Positions 54,700-64,000 of a stretch of 64,000 nt of DNA are shown piece after piece (position 1 is the first letter of the stretch; the number at the start of each line of letters is the position of its first letter). A program made the translations under genes and the position numbers. Below the pieces are notes generated by a model. It saw nothing but the letters and a program-made list of their open reading frames with translations, had not been told where the DNA came from and did not search any database. The stretch lies in contig JASXTE010000014.1 in assembly GCA_030280995.1 (NCBI GenBank), forward strand, positions 23,531,150 to 23,595,149, given 5' to 3'. This DNA is from Hemileia vastatrix. Its lineage: Eukaryota; Basidiomycota; Pucciniomycetes; Pucciniales; Zaghouaniaceae.

Positions 54700-56958
54700 A
54701 TGTTCCTCTGTTTGTTCAACAAAATTTATTTTCTTGTCAAGAACATGGACTTTCTGCCAAGGATTTCTGTATTTAAAGCAAGTTTTTGTTGCATACTTTT
54801 TAGTTTCAACAGGGGCGGAAGGTTTACCAACTTTCTCAGGAGGTTTATGTTGGTAATTGAAGGTCTTCTCCAATGGAGATCTAGGAATGAACCTTCTAGA
54901 ATCATACTTTTTATTTAAAAGGATCTTGTTGCAAGTATTAATAAAAGAAGAAGGTTCTCTTGAGAACTCAGTCCTAGAAAATATTAAGTTTCTTAAAGAC
55001 ATAGGCAATTTATAGAGGATTCTGTCCTTCCATAATTCCAAATCCATGTTTGTGTCCATTGCTCTCAAGATCTTTACAAGTTTCATAAGGAACTCAATAG
55101 GTTTTTCTGTGAAAAAAGAGCTACATCTAGCTTCATCATACTTACTTTGTTGGGCTAACCTAAACTTTGAACCACCAAACTGTGCTTTAATCCATTTCTT
55201 CCAATCCTCTCAGGAGTAGTCATTTTTATCTAAAAGGACAGACTCATCCCACATCAAGGCAACATTGGAAAATAAATAAATCAATTTAGAAAAAATTTCT
55301 TCATCTGGAATTTTATAAGAATTCTTAAGGTTATCAATTCTGCAAATAAATTGCTGCCAATCAGAGGAAGAATCACCATCAAATGTAGGGTATTGGTCAA
55401 GTTTTGGCCAATTCTTTTGGTTTGAAGCAAAGTCCTTGTTAAAAACTTGTTTCTGTGTAAGAAGAAGGTGTAATTTTTCTAATTGGGCAATAATCTCATT
55501 TTTTAAACCTTCTGTAGATGAACTAGGTGCATAATCACTATTTGATGGAACCCAGGAATATCTACAGGAATTTCCTTCACTAATTTTACTTGAGATGAAC
55601 TAGGAACGGGTACAATTGGATTATCTTGTGCAACAGGTTCTTTAAAAGAAGTGGCAGAATACTTTTGGTCATTTAACAAGGAGTTCAACTGTTCTTCAAT
55701 GTTTTTTAGTCTAGTTTTCAATCTGGGAATACTGAATAATGTCTCATTAAAAGTTGTAAAACATAATTGATTCTTTTTTTCAGAGTTGAGTAATAGTCAC
55801 TTAGTCTTTTCAAGTTCAACTTATGTCCCTCTAGTTCCTGGCAACAGATAGACACAGTGTCTTGAAACTTGGACAAATCATTCTTGATATCTTTCCACAA
55901 AGCAAGTTTATTCTCATGAGTTACTTTGTAATTATATAAATCACTAGAAACCCTCTTCAATTCACTTCTCACTGACTTTTAAACTTTTTCAGTTAAAAAA
56001 ATATTAAATTTTTGAGTCAATTGTAGTTTGTTCATTATATGATTTTGTTTAGTAATAATATTTCTCAAATATTCATCATTAATAGTAGCTACATGAGGAG
56101 TATTTCTCAATAGGCAAACAGAGTAATCTTCTAGACTCTCATAAACTTCAGGATCAATTGTTTCATCTATAATGGCCATATAAGGGTTAATCACTGAAGT
56201 AGAAATTAATACTAAAGGAATAGTTACATAAGAATATTTAGTAATATGCCTACTAGAGCCAGCCTCTACTGGTCTCAAGGTATCATCTCCCATCCAGAAT
56301 TACCTGAAGGAACTGAATCAGTAACAAGAAAGGGTACTTGGGAATCAATAAAAGGGCTTACCATGGGTTTGAAAAAATTTGGAGTTGATTGTTTTTCCTT
56401 TTCCTTCCTCCTTGGTAGGGACGAGCAGGGGTTGGATTTAATTTTTTGGGTCTGGAGGGACCTTCCTGAGTTGCTTGTTGCATCTTTTGAGCTTGGAGGG
56501 AGTCCCACTTCCATTTTGAGAGTTCCAACTTTTCCTGTGGTTGAGGAGCCAACTGTGGAAGTTTTTATACTGCTGGAGGAGGTTTCCTCTTCTCTTGAAG
56601 AAAGGTTTCTACATTTCTTACCTTTTACTCTAGCATTTCCACCTTTGATTTTAATTTGAGATTTTCTGCTTTCAACTCCTTGATGTGAGTTAAGAGGTTG
56701 TTGACTTGCTGCTACAAAGGTATATTTTTTATTTTGAAGCCTCTTGGAAGCTCTTCTGGGGGGCTCACTGGGGGCTTTGGATCCAGAGCAGTCTTTTCCA
56801 CTTTTATTTCTACTTCTTGCATCTCCACATCCTGTTTGTTCCAACAATAGATTAATTTGAGCAATTTTTGCAGAAAAAGAAGAACTTACAGATGTCTCAT
56901 CATAATCAATTAAGTCCAGTTCCTCTTCATGGGCAGCAGAAGAACTTCAATCAGTCAT
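54700..56958 (-). pseudogene. Gypsy gag, broken
   Basis: From an ATG at 56958 the frame has a TGA at codon 4, then a long basic, Ser-rich N-terminus (56847-56275). After a frameshift near 56280, a segment rich in helical charge (56293-55718, TAA at 55979-55981) may be coiled coil. A capsid-like part follows: WKKWIKAQFGGSKFRLAQQ, a TGA just before EDWKKW at about 55208, then KLVKILRAMDTNMDLELWKD and LPMSLRNLIFS (55086 on), typical of Gypsy capsid C-terminal domains. TCFKYRNPWQKVHVL sits at knuckle position with CCHC spacing but keeps only the first Cys. Assignments other than the capsid part are weak. Confidence 0.7.
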
Positions 56959-57298
56959 TGTTTATGTAACTTAAACTGAGAGAAAAGAAATATTAATATT
57001 TAATCAGTTATTATTTAACTTGTTGAAAAAAATAAGAGATAAAATAAAAAATATTTCAAGTATCTGATCAATTATCAGGATTTTCAATCAACTGAAATAA
57101 TGAAAATATAATATTTATCAGGAAAAAATCAGCTGAAAATTATTACAATTATTTAATAAATTAATTATAATATTTATATTTTATTAAAAGGATTTAAAAT
57201 AAATCAACTGAAATAATAAAATAATTTATTAATTACCAGGACAAAGATTCAACTGAAATAATTAACACAATTCTCAATTTACTACTAATATATATATT

Positions 57299-57498
57299 AG
57301 GGGGTATCAAAGTTAGAAATTTGAAATTATATAAAACGTATTTCACAACACAAAAAGAAAGCCACAAACTTGAAATTAATTCTAAGTAGAAAGGTGTTTT
57401 GGGGGTACAATATGCCATATATTAAAAAATAATCATGGTTGAATTGGTAGAAAAAAGAGATATTTTGAAATGGAAGATTTCTAACTTTGATACCCCCT
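57299..57498. mobile_element. 200-bp Harbinger-type MITE
   Basis: Near-perfect terminal inverted repeats AGGGGGTATCAAAGTTAG, continuing AAAT, on both ends. ATT duplicates flank it (57296-57298 and 57499-57501). The termini resemble those of the 7-kb Harbinger at 4257 (AGGGGGTGTCA), so that family could have mobilised it. It sits in the Gypsy leader. Confidence 0.88.
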
Positions 57499-58042
57499 AT
57501 TAATATATAATTATCAGGACTAAGAGTAGAATGAAAATTTATATATCAGGACTTACTTTCAACTGAAATAATTGATAAAAATTTAATTAATTAATTTATA
57601 TATTTATTAATTTACTTCCAGGACAAATTTCAAACTAAAATAATAAAATATTATTTTAATTATTAGGAAAAAATGTCAACTGAAATAATTAAAAAAATAT
57701 AAATTATTAAATTTTTTTTATTACTTCTAGGACTAGGAAAAAAATTGCTCTATCTTGGTCATCTAGGAAAAAAAAATTATTATATGCCAGACACCTCCCC
57801 CTGTAATATGAGAAAATTAATTCAACTACAGAGTGCTGAGTAAAAAAGATTTATGTGAACTATGAAATATGCAGAGTGAGACCTCCAGATAGTAGCCGGT
57901 ATAGTCACCACAAATATATAGGACACTTTCCACTATATAAACCTTAGATTTGGAGTGAGGTGTGATTCCCAGTTGTGGAAAAAAAGGTAAGTGGTGTGCT
58001 TGATGAAATTTGTCGTTTTCAGTTGTCCAACAGTCCTTTATT

Positions 58043-58291
58043 CACCACACAATATGGGGGCAGACTTGATAGAGAGTCTGCAACCTTGGAACTAAAGTCA
58101 CCACAGATTGAACACACATTGAGCTATTGATAAAGGAACCATAAAATAAGGGATGAACACCACTCAGAAGAACAGTTTTAGGTGGGTGTTCAAGTAGAAT
58201 TCAGTATGGGTTCAGTATGAGTTCAGTCTGAGTTCCATCTGAATTCAGGTTGAGGACTTTTTAGGAAGTCCACCCCCTATATTGCATAGTG
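58043..58291 (+). mobile_element. CACTA-like MITE, family A, copy 3
   Basis: 249-bp copy with ends CACCACACAATATGGGGGC and, on the minus strand, CACTATGCAATATAGGGGG. ATT flanks both sides (58040-58042 and 58292-58294). The subterminal palindromes are partly decayed. It lies in the Gypsy leader, 82 bp from the 5' LTR. Confidence 0.88.
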
Positions 58292-58373
58292 ATTGGTCCT
58301 TGTATTCAAAGTTCCCATGGTCACTGGCATTAAGATAACGGTGTGTTGAAAACAATTCGGAAAGGCTCCCAAC

Positions 58374-59167
58374 TTTCAAGGGATCCTAATGGTCAAGAAG
58401 AGTTTAACAGAGGTCCAATGGCAGTGAAAGGTGGATACTCAAGGACTTCAAAGTAAAGGTTTGTAGGTTTTTATCTTTATGATTTATTACTAAAATAAAA
58501 GGTAAAAGATATTATTATTATTACTTAGATAGTTTAGAATTACAAAATTGTAAGTACTAAAGCAATAATGGCAGTAATAAAATTTTGTTGATTGTATATA
58601 ATAAATTTTTAACTAAGTAAAATAATGAAGAAAAACAGCAAAAATGGAAGGTCTTTTATAGGAAAAAAGGAGAGAGAGAACACAGATTTAAGAAGCCTAC
58701 ATACAGGAGTGTGAGAGAAAGAAAATCCAAGAATAAAATATTTCAAAAAATAAAAGTGTTCTAAAGAGAGTGTCAATTAAATGTATTTACTATATATATC
58801 AAATTATTTGATATATTTTAAAGTTTACTGTAAATGTCAGCATTAGAATAAAATAATTTGAAATAAAATTTTGTATTAATATAATCTTAAAATTTTAAAA
58901 AAAAAATTTTAATTTTTTAATTTTTAGTATCAATATATTTTTATCTCACTTCTAACCTGTTATGCGGATGGTGTTGGGGAATAAAAATATGAAGGACATT
59001 TTAAATTTTAAATATTTACTAAATTTACTTATTTTAATTATTTAATTTATTACAAGTAATTACAAAGTAAATATAATAAAATTAATAAAATAAGAATTAA
59101 AAGGCATGGCTTCATCCCAGTAAATAGTTAATTATTTTACTGGGTAAGTCTAATAGCCTGTCTGACA
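58374..59167 (-). repeat. 5' LTR of the Gypsy element
   Basis: Ends TGTCAGACAGGCT on the minus strand. The first base pair of the inner end is changed (TTTCAAGG instead of TGTCAAGG on the plus strand). Two bases inside, the minus strand reads TGGGAGCCTTTCC, a possible but unproven tRNA primer site. Confidence 0.93.
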
Positions 59168-59172
59168 GGTCA

Positions 59173-59300
59173 AATTCTAAAAATTGGATGCAGTACTCTG
59201 ATCTAAGGCTGCAGAAAAGAGTACCACATGAATTAAATTGGGTTGTGAACTCTGACCTATGGGTTTACATCAGAGTTCACCAGTACATTTTGAGAATTCA
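59173..59300. repeat. Hairpin minisatellite, right part (two units)
   Basis: Continuation of the array interrupted at 50119, with GTACTCTGATC...AGAGTAC and GTGAACTCTGA...TCAGAGTTCAC units. Confidence 0.85.
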
Positions 59301-59839
59301 AAGACTACTATTTGCACATGTAATATCACCTTTTGAAATAAAATATGAAAATTAAAATTAAATTAAGATGTAAGGGAATAAAATATACAAAAATAAAATG
59401 AAACAAAATTAGATTAAATTAAATTAAATAGAATAATAGTAAGTGAAATGAAATGAAGTATAATACAATATAATACAGTATTATATATTATGATAGAATA
59501 AAATAAAGAAAAATAAGGTCAAATTAAATTAAATGAAGTAAATTAAATATTACTTTAAAAGGCATCATAAAAATTAAAGAAAATTTATAACTCATTAAGA
59601 AACATTATCAAAAAAATTAACTTTTTTCATGAGCTAGGTTTTTTCAATGTAGTTGAAAGAATATAGATATACCAATGCGTTAGAATATAAACTATGGACA
59701 GAAAATGAATCCTGATAAGCTGTTTATCAATATATATAGGGGTAAATAAAATAATTCTTCATTAATAGGGCTCTTATAGCTCTCATTTAAAAAAACTGAA
59801 TACAAATGAGTTTAATACGTCAATTTATTCCCAGATACC
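59301..59839. other. AT-rich stretch, no gene
   Basis: AAATTAAATT-type low complexity; nothing else is seen. Confidence 0.6.
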
Positions 59840-59842
59840 TAT

Positions 59843-62272
59843 CACCACAGGAAATCAGGGGGTGAACTACTAGCAGTTCCCTCACTTTTAAAATTTCAGG
59901 AAGAGGTTGGGAAACTGTTGGGGAAATATTGTGAAAGTGTTAGGAAACTGTTTTTAAATTATATGAAAAAAGTTTGAAAAAAAAGTGGGCCCTAAATTGA
60001 GCCTCAATTTATCCCTTCTTGAGCAGAGCTTTGGATTTAAGTTGAGCATCAGTTGGACCAAATTTGAGCAATGGTTTAGCCACAACACTTAACATAACAT
60101 AATATTCAATTATATATCTAGATCCATTGAATGTTGGGAGGTCAGGTTTGATATTAGTAGAAATATTGTAAATGTCACATATTATACTAGGTCTGGAATA
60201 TTATTTCAATTATCATTTTTATTTTCACAAATATATAAAAAAGCATATTATTTAAGTCCTTTTTCAATATTTTATTAATAAAAATATAACTCTGTAAAAA
60301 TATTTGCACATGATTTTAAATTTTCTAGACAAAATTTTATATTGAGCCCTTATAAATAGAAATTTCTCATTGTTACTTGGAATAAAAAAATATAAGACAA
60401 TGTTCAGAAAAATTTAATGTAGGAGAAAATAAATATATATATTTTTTAAGGGGAACAAATATTAATGTATTTTGTTTAACATTTACACTATTAAAGAAAC
60501 TAATTTTAATATATTGGCACAAAACTTAGGCTCTAAAATAATGCACTTCTTTCGGTTATCTATCTGTATTTAGTTATTATTAAAATGTGAGTCAACATTA
60601 ATTATTAACATACATGAAAAACTCAATGGTGAATATTGATCTAATATTATATATATTCTCTACTTTACTCAATATTTCAAAACTTTTCTCTCATCCTCCC
60701 TTTATTTAAACTACCACCATCACCATAAAATTCATTTAATTAAAGTGTCAAATTTAAGATGCATTGGACAATTCTCTTAAAATTCTAAACCTATTTTTCA
60801 AAGAGAAAGATCAGTATTTGATGAAGTATTCACTCCAGTTATTATGAAATGAAGAAGATCTTTAGTTCATGTTTTTGTCTTATTTAAAGAAAGACAAGCA
60901 ACACCTATTGGTGATCTGTCTAACAAACAGAGCTGAAAAATTGGACAGCTACTTTGAGAAATCAGTTCTGGATCTCAAATCTGTCTTCTTCCACAATGAA
61001 GATATTTGATGTTATCAATTTTTTTTTTGATAAAAGTGTCCAGCACAAGTTTGGCCAAGCTTGTGCTGGAAACTTTAATGAGGAACACCTCACTTCTCTT
61101 AAAAAAAAATGCACCTTACCAACTTCATATAGCAAAAGTGTCCAGCACAAGTTTGATCCAACTTGTGCTGGACACTTTTACCAAAAACCATTTTGATGCC
61201 ATCAATTATCTTCATTATATGGGCTATTTTTTTTTGGTTTTCCTTGAAATTTTTAGTCACTGGTCTTGGTCAAAGTGTCCAGCACAAGTTTGGCCAAACT
61301 TTTTCCAGACACTTTCCAATATGAAGCTGGTAAGGTGCATTTTTTTTAAGAGAAGTGAAGTGCTCCTCATAAAAGTGTCCAGCACAAGTTTGGCTGAACT
61401 TGTGCTGGAAACTTTGGACAAGACCAGTGACTAAAAATTTCAATGAAAACCCAAAAAAAGGGACCATATAATGAAGATAATTGATGGCATCAAAATTTTT
61501 CTTGGTAAAAGTGTTCAGCACAAGTTCAATCAGACTTTTTCTGGACACATCTATGAGGAACACCTCACTTCATTAATTTCCATAACAAAATTTCAAGTTA
61601 TAAACTTTAAGGACTATTTTTATTTTTATTTTTTCTAAATATAAATATTTCTTTTAATTGAGTAACTAAAGATTTTATTTTCAATAGCCTGTTGATCTTA
61701 TATTTTAGGTAAAATAAAAAAGTTATACAAAATTTAGTTTTACAAAGACTTAATAGATTTGAAGTGAGAAGTGACTATATTCTTTTTAAAATTTGAAAGT
61801 AGGAATGGCATTATTTATTTCAATCCCTATAGTTATTAATATTTGTGATCAAAACATTTTCTAAATTTATCTATTGTTGCAATTATGTAGTAAAAGATAT
61901 CATTATTGTAAATAAAATTTACTTTCATAATTTTCTGGTTTATCTTTTAGATGCAAAGTAATGCTTAGGTATGTTAAGGAATAATTTCATCCTCTAAATT
62001 GATAATCATTTTGGATATTCAAAAGCTTATGTTGGACCAGTATGTGCTCAATGTGTGCTCAACAAAGGATAAAATCATGGTCATAGTTGATCAACTTATA
62101 CATAACTTGAGATCAATTCAGGTTCATTTTTGGACCAATCTGAGAATAAATGTAAATGTAACTCTAATTTACTTATATTTATAAAGTATTCATAAACCTG
62201 GCATAATGAAGGGAAACTCTAAAGTTCAGGAGAGGGGATTTCTAGCAGTTCACCCCTAGAATTCCCATGGTG
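59843..62272. mobile_element. CACTA-like TIR element, 2.4 kb
   Basis: The left end is CACCACAGGAAATCAGGGGG followed by TGAACTACTAGCAGTTC. The right end on the minus strand is CACCATGGGAATTCTAGGGG followed by TGAACTGCTAGAAATCC. TAT duplicates flank it (59840-59842 and 62273-62275). The layout (CAC start, G-run, palindrome around CTAG, 3-bp duplication) is the same as in MITE family A. No transposase is found; the interior is AT-rich sequence plus the hairpin cluster. Confidence 0.75.
60998..61570. repeat. Nested hairpin cluster (GTGTCCAGCACAAGTT)
   Basis: Five hairpins near 61036, 61134, 61274, 61374 and 61508 share the arm AAAGTGTCCAGCACAAGTT. The second has perfect 20-bp arms (61134-61153 and 61160-61179) around a 6-base loop. 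The spacers are also related: 61076-61133 is the reverse complement of 61312-61372, and 61180-61270 that of 61416-61504. Short frames across it repeat a VSSTSLAKLVLE-like peptide and are artefacts. Confidence 0.9.
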
Positions 62273-62275
62273 TAT

Positions 62276-64000
62276 CTACTTAAATTCAAATCTTATAATT
62301 TACACCATATACCAGTTTATTCATTGTTAAAACTTTTTTAAAAAATTCAAAGAAATTAGACATGTTTAATGTTTAAGTTAATTTGAAGAATGCTCTGGAT
62401 GAGATTCACATTGGGAGTTCAATAAGAGATCCATCAAGAATGAGATTAACCTTGTTATAAGATATTAAAAAATTTATAAAGATATGATTCTATTAACTAA
62501 ATGTTTTTGAAAAAAATAATTTTACTTAGGAAATAGAAGGATGAAAATTAAAACAATATATTTAAAAAATGTATTTTAATTTATTGAAAATAAATAGAAT
62601 TAATTATTAGTAGATGGTTATATAAAAATTAAAAGTTGACAATCAAATTTAAAAAATGTAAAAAGGTCATGTATAAAGTTTTAAGTAGAATTGTATGGAG
62701 ATCAGGAATAACATCTGTAACTGACAATCAGAACACTATAGGAGATTAAAATATAATAACTTCATCCCAAAACTCAAGTTTAAATATGTGGAATAATTTT
62801 TAATTATAGATTTTATTTAATGTAAATGCCTTCTTCTAATTGTTACTAAATATCTTTGTGATTTTTGTGTTTTATGGTAGGTTTTTTTTCTCAAAATATT
62901 TTATAGATAATAAAATTTGACTGATTTTTCAAAGATATGTATAATTATTATCCTCATAAAATAAAATTATTGGAAAGAAGGAATGTATTACTATGTGATA
63001 ATTAATTTCAATATCTTATTACTTTTTATTTTTTCAATTTTATTATTGATATAAGTAGTATCAGCTTATGTATCTTGAATTACTGAAGATCTATACAAAG
63101 CCTTAAACTAGAATTTATTTTAAGTTAAATTTAAAATGGAGGTCTTCACTTTAGTATAACAGGGTGAAGAATTTAAGGCCATAACTCAGTATTCATATGA
63201 TTGAAATAAAGCTGCTTCTGTAGTAAAGAATATAAGATGAAGTTGAATTAGAATGTTTGGCAATAAAATAGCATACCCCCTATTATTTTTAAAAGCTCTT
63301 ATTTCAATTTTTCTCAACCATATTTTCTAATTTTCTCACTCTTACTAGCACCTTTATATGTGATCATATTTTTTCAACAAAATGTTTTTCTACCTCCCTT
63401 TCACTTTTCACTTTTCTTTCACTCCATATCCTACAAATCTTAAAATGTTTCTTTTTCCATAAAATTTCTCCCCACTCCTTCCAATACCCTTCAATCAACA
63501 ATCAAACCCATTTGGTTCCCTTTTTCTACCCTCAATTGCATTTACAGCCTCTTTAAACCCATTTTACTTCCCTCTCTACTGCTTTTTTTCAACAAATTTC
63601 TCCAATTTTTATTATCACCCTTTGCCTTTTGCTACACTTATCCCCTCATCAGTCCCTTTTTATTTCCTTCTCAAAAAAATCCTCTTGGTCTCTATGAGCT
63701 TAAACAATAATAAAGGTCTGGGGAAATGATAAATAGGGATGGGAAGAAGTAGAGGGGGGTAGGGATGATTTTAAAAGGTCAAAGAGCATTTGATAGCAGA
63801 AGAAAGGGTATAAAATAATGGAAATAATTTTTTTGAGAGTTAGAGAAGAAATTTTTAACAAGGGAATAATATTGTAGATAATTTTTCATGTAAAACAGAA
63901 GGTAGGAATGAAGATGTAAGTATAGTGTTCTATAAAATAAAATAATAATAAAACATAAGAAATATGTTATATAGCATTGAAACAGGAATGGAATCAACTC
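62276..64000. other. AT-rich stretch without recognisable gene
   Basis: It includes a pyrimidine-rich part (63290-63680). A TACCCCCTATTA word near 63276 resembles a Harbinger right terminus without a visible partner. Short open frames lack motifs. Confidence 0.5.

Larger units (their letters stand above)
50120..59167 (-). mobile_element. Full-length Ty3/Gypsy chromovirus-type retrotransposon
   Basis: A 9,048-bp element on the minus strand, with LTRs at 58374-59167 (5') and 50120-50914 (3') and a 5-bp target duplication GGTCA (50115-50119 and 59168-59172). Order gag, protease, RT, RNase H, integrase with a C-terminal chromodomain, as in chromoviruses. The leader between gag and the 5' LTR is long (about 1.4 kb) because it holds two MITEs. 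The LTRs agree at roughly nine bases in ten by eye, so the copy is not recent. All coding parts are interrupted. Confidence 0.95.

Noticed and set aside
56246..56659. 137-codon plus frame opposite gag.
   Set aside because: It overlaps the gag frame on the other strand and has no motif.
61006..61434. 142-codon frame with repeated VSSTSLAKLVLE-like peptide, and similar frames on the other strand.
   Set aside because: Both strands are open because the DNA is palindromic; the repeats are explained by hairpins.

Overview
The window reads as a nuclear fragment from a repeat-swollen fungal genome, very probably a rust fungus (Pucciniales). The case rests on one intron-rich host gene with short introns, a Tad1-like LINE with a basidiomycete-type layout, PIF/Harbinger elements with a Myb/SANT-like partner gene, and a decayed basidiomycete-type Tet/JBP-like 2OG-Fe(II) oxygenase. 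The species is inference. Most of the window is very AT-rich, and nearly all recognisable coding sequence outside one gene belongs to transposable elements.

The one convincing host gene is a minus-strand NAD-specific glutamate dehydrogenase (33153-37764, about 17 exons). It sits in a CpG-containing island of roughly 33-41 kb, with only small TIR elements upstream (38755-39014 and a Tourist-like element at 40588-41390) and a tRNA-like sequence at 42053-42122.

The left third is a set of nested transposons. A Tc1-like relic ends at 1091. A CACTA-like shell (1214-11917, target duplication ATA) contains a 7-kb PIF/Harbinger element (4257-11288, duplication AAT) with a broken DDE transposase, a broken Myb/SANT-like partner and, between them, a broken Tet/JBP-like oxygenase. 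Two copies of a CACTA-like MITE (4985-5234 and 8197-8457) lie inside it; the second sits in a palindrome-rich repeat whose empty homologue is present near 2680. Part of a second Harbinger family follows (12639 on), then a 2.9-kb TIR element (15416-18340) carrying a G-rich 75-bp minisatellite, and a solo LTR (21480-22259).

The middle (25513-31959) is an inverted duplication with arms of about 1 kb around an IS630/Tc1-like transposase relic. Its left arm is split by a 1.5-kb solo-LTR-like insertion (26307-27801).

On the right, a C-rich and nearly complete LINE (42503-48245) has split the second copy of the second Harbinger family, with a 10-bp target duplication. Its second ORF is broken by a single stop just before the reverse-transcriptase catalytic motif. 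A full-length chromodomain-bearing Ty3/Gypsy element (50120-59167, minus strand, duplication GGTCA) has split an array of about 54-bp hairpin repeats and itself holds two MITEs. A 2.4-kb CACTA-like element (59843-62272) contains nested perfect hairpins. The remaining stretches are AT-rich and hold no gene I can support. All coordinates, alignments and terminal repeats were read by eye.
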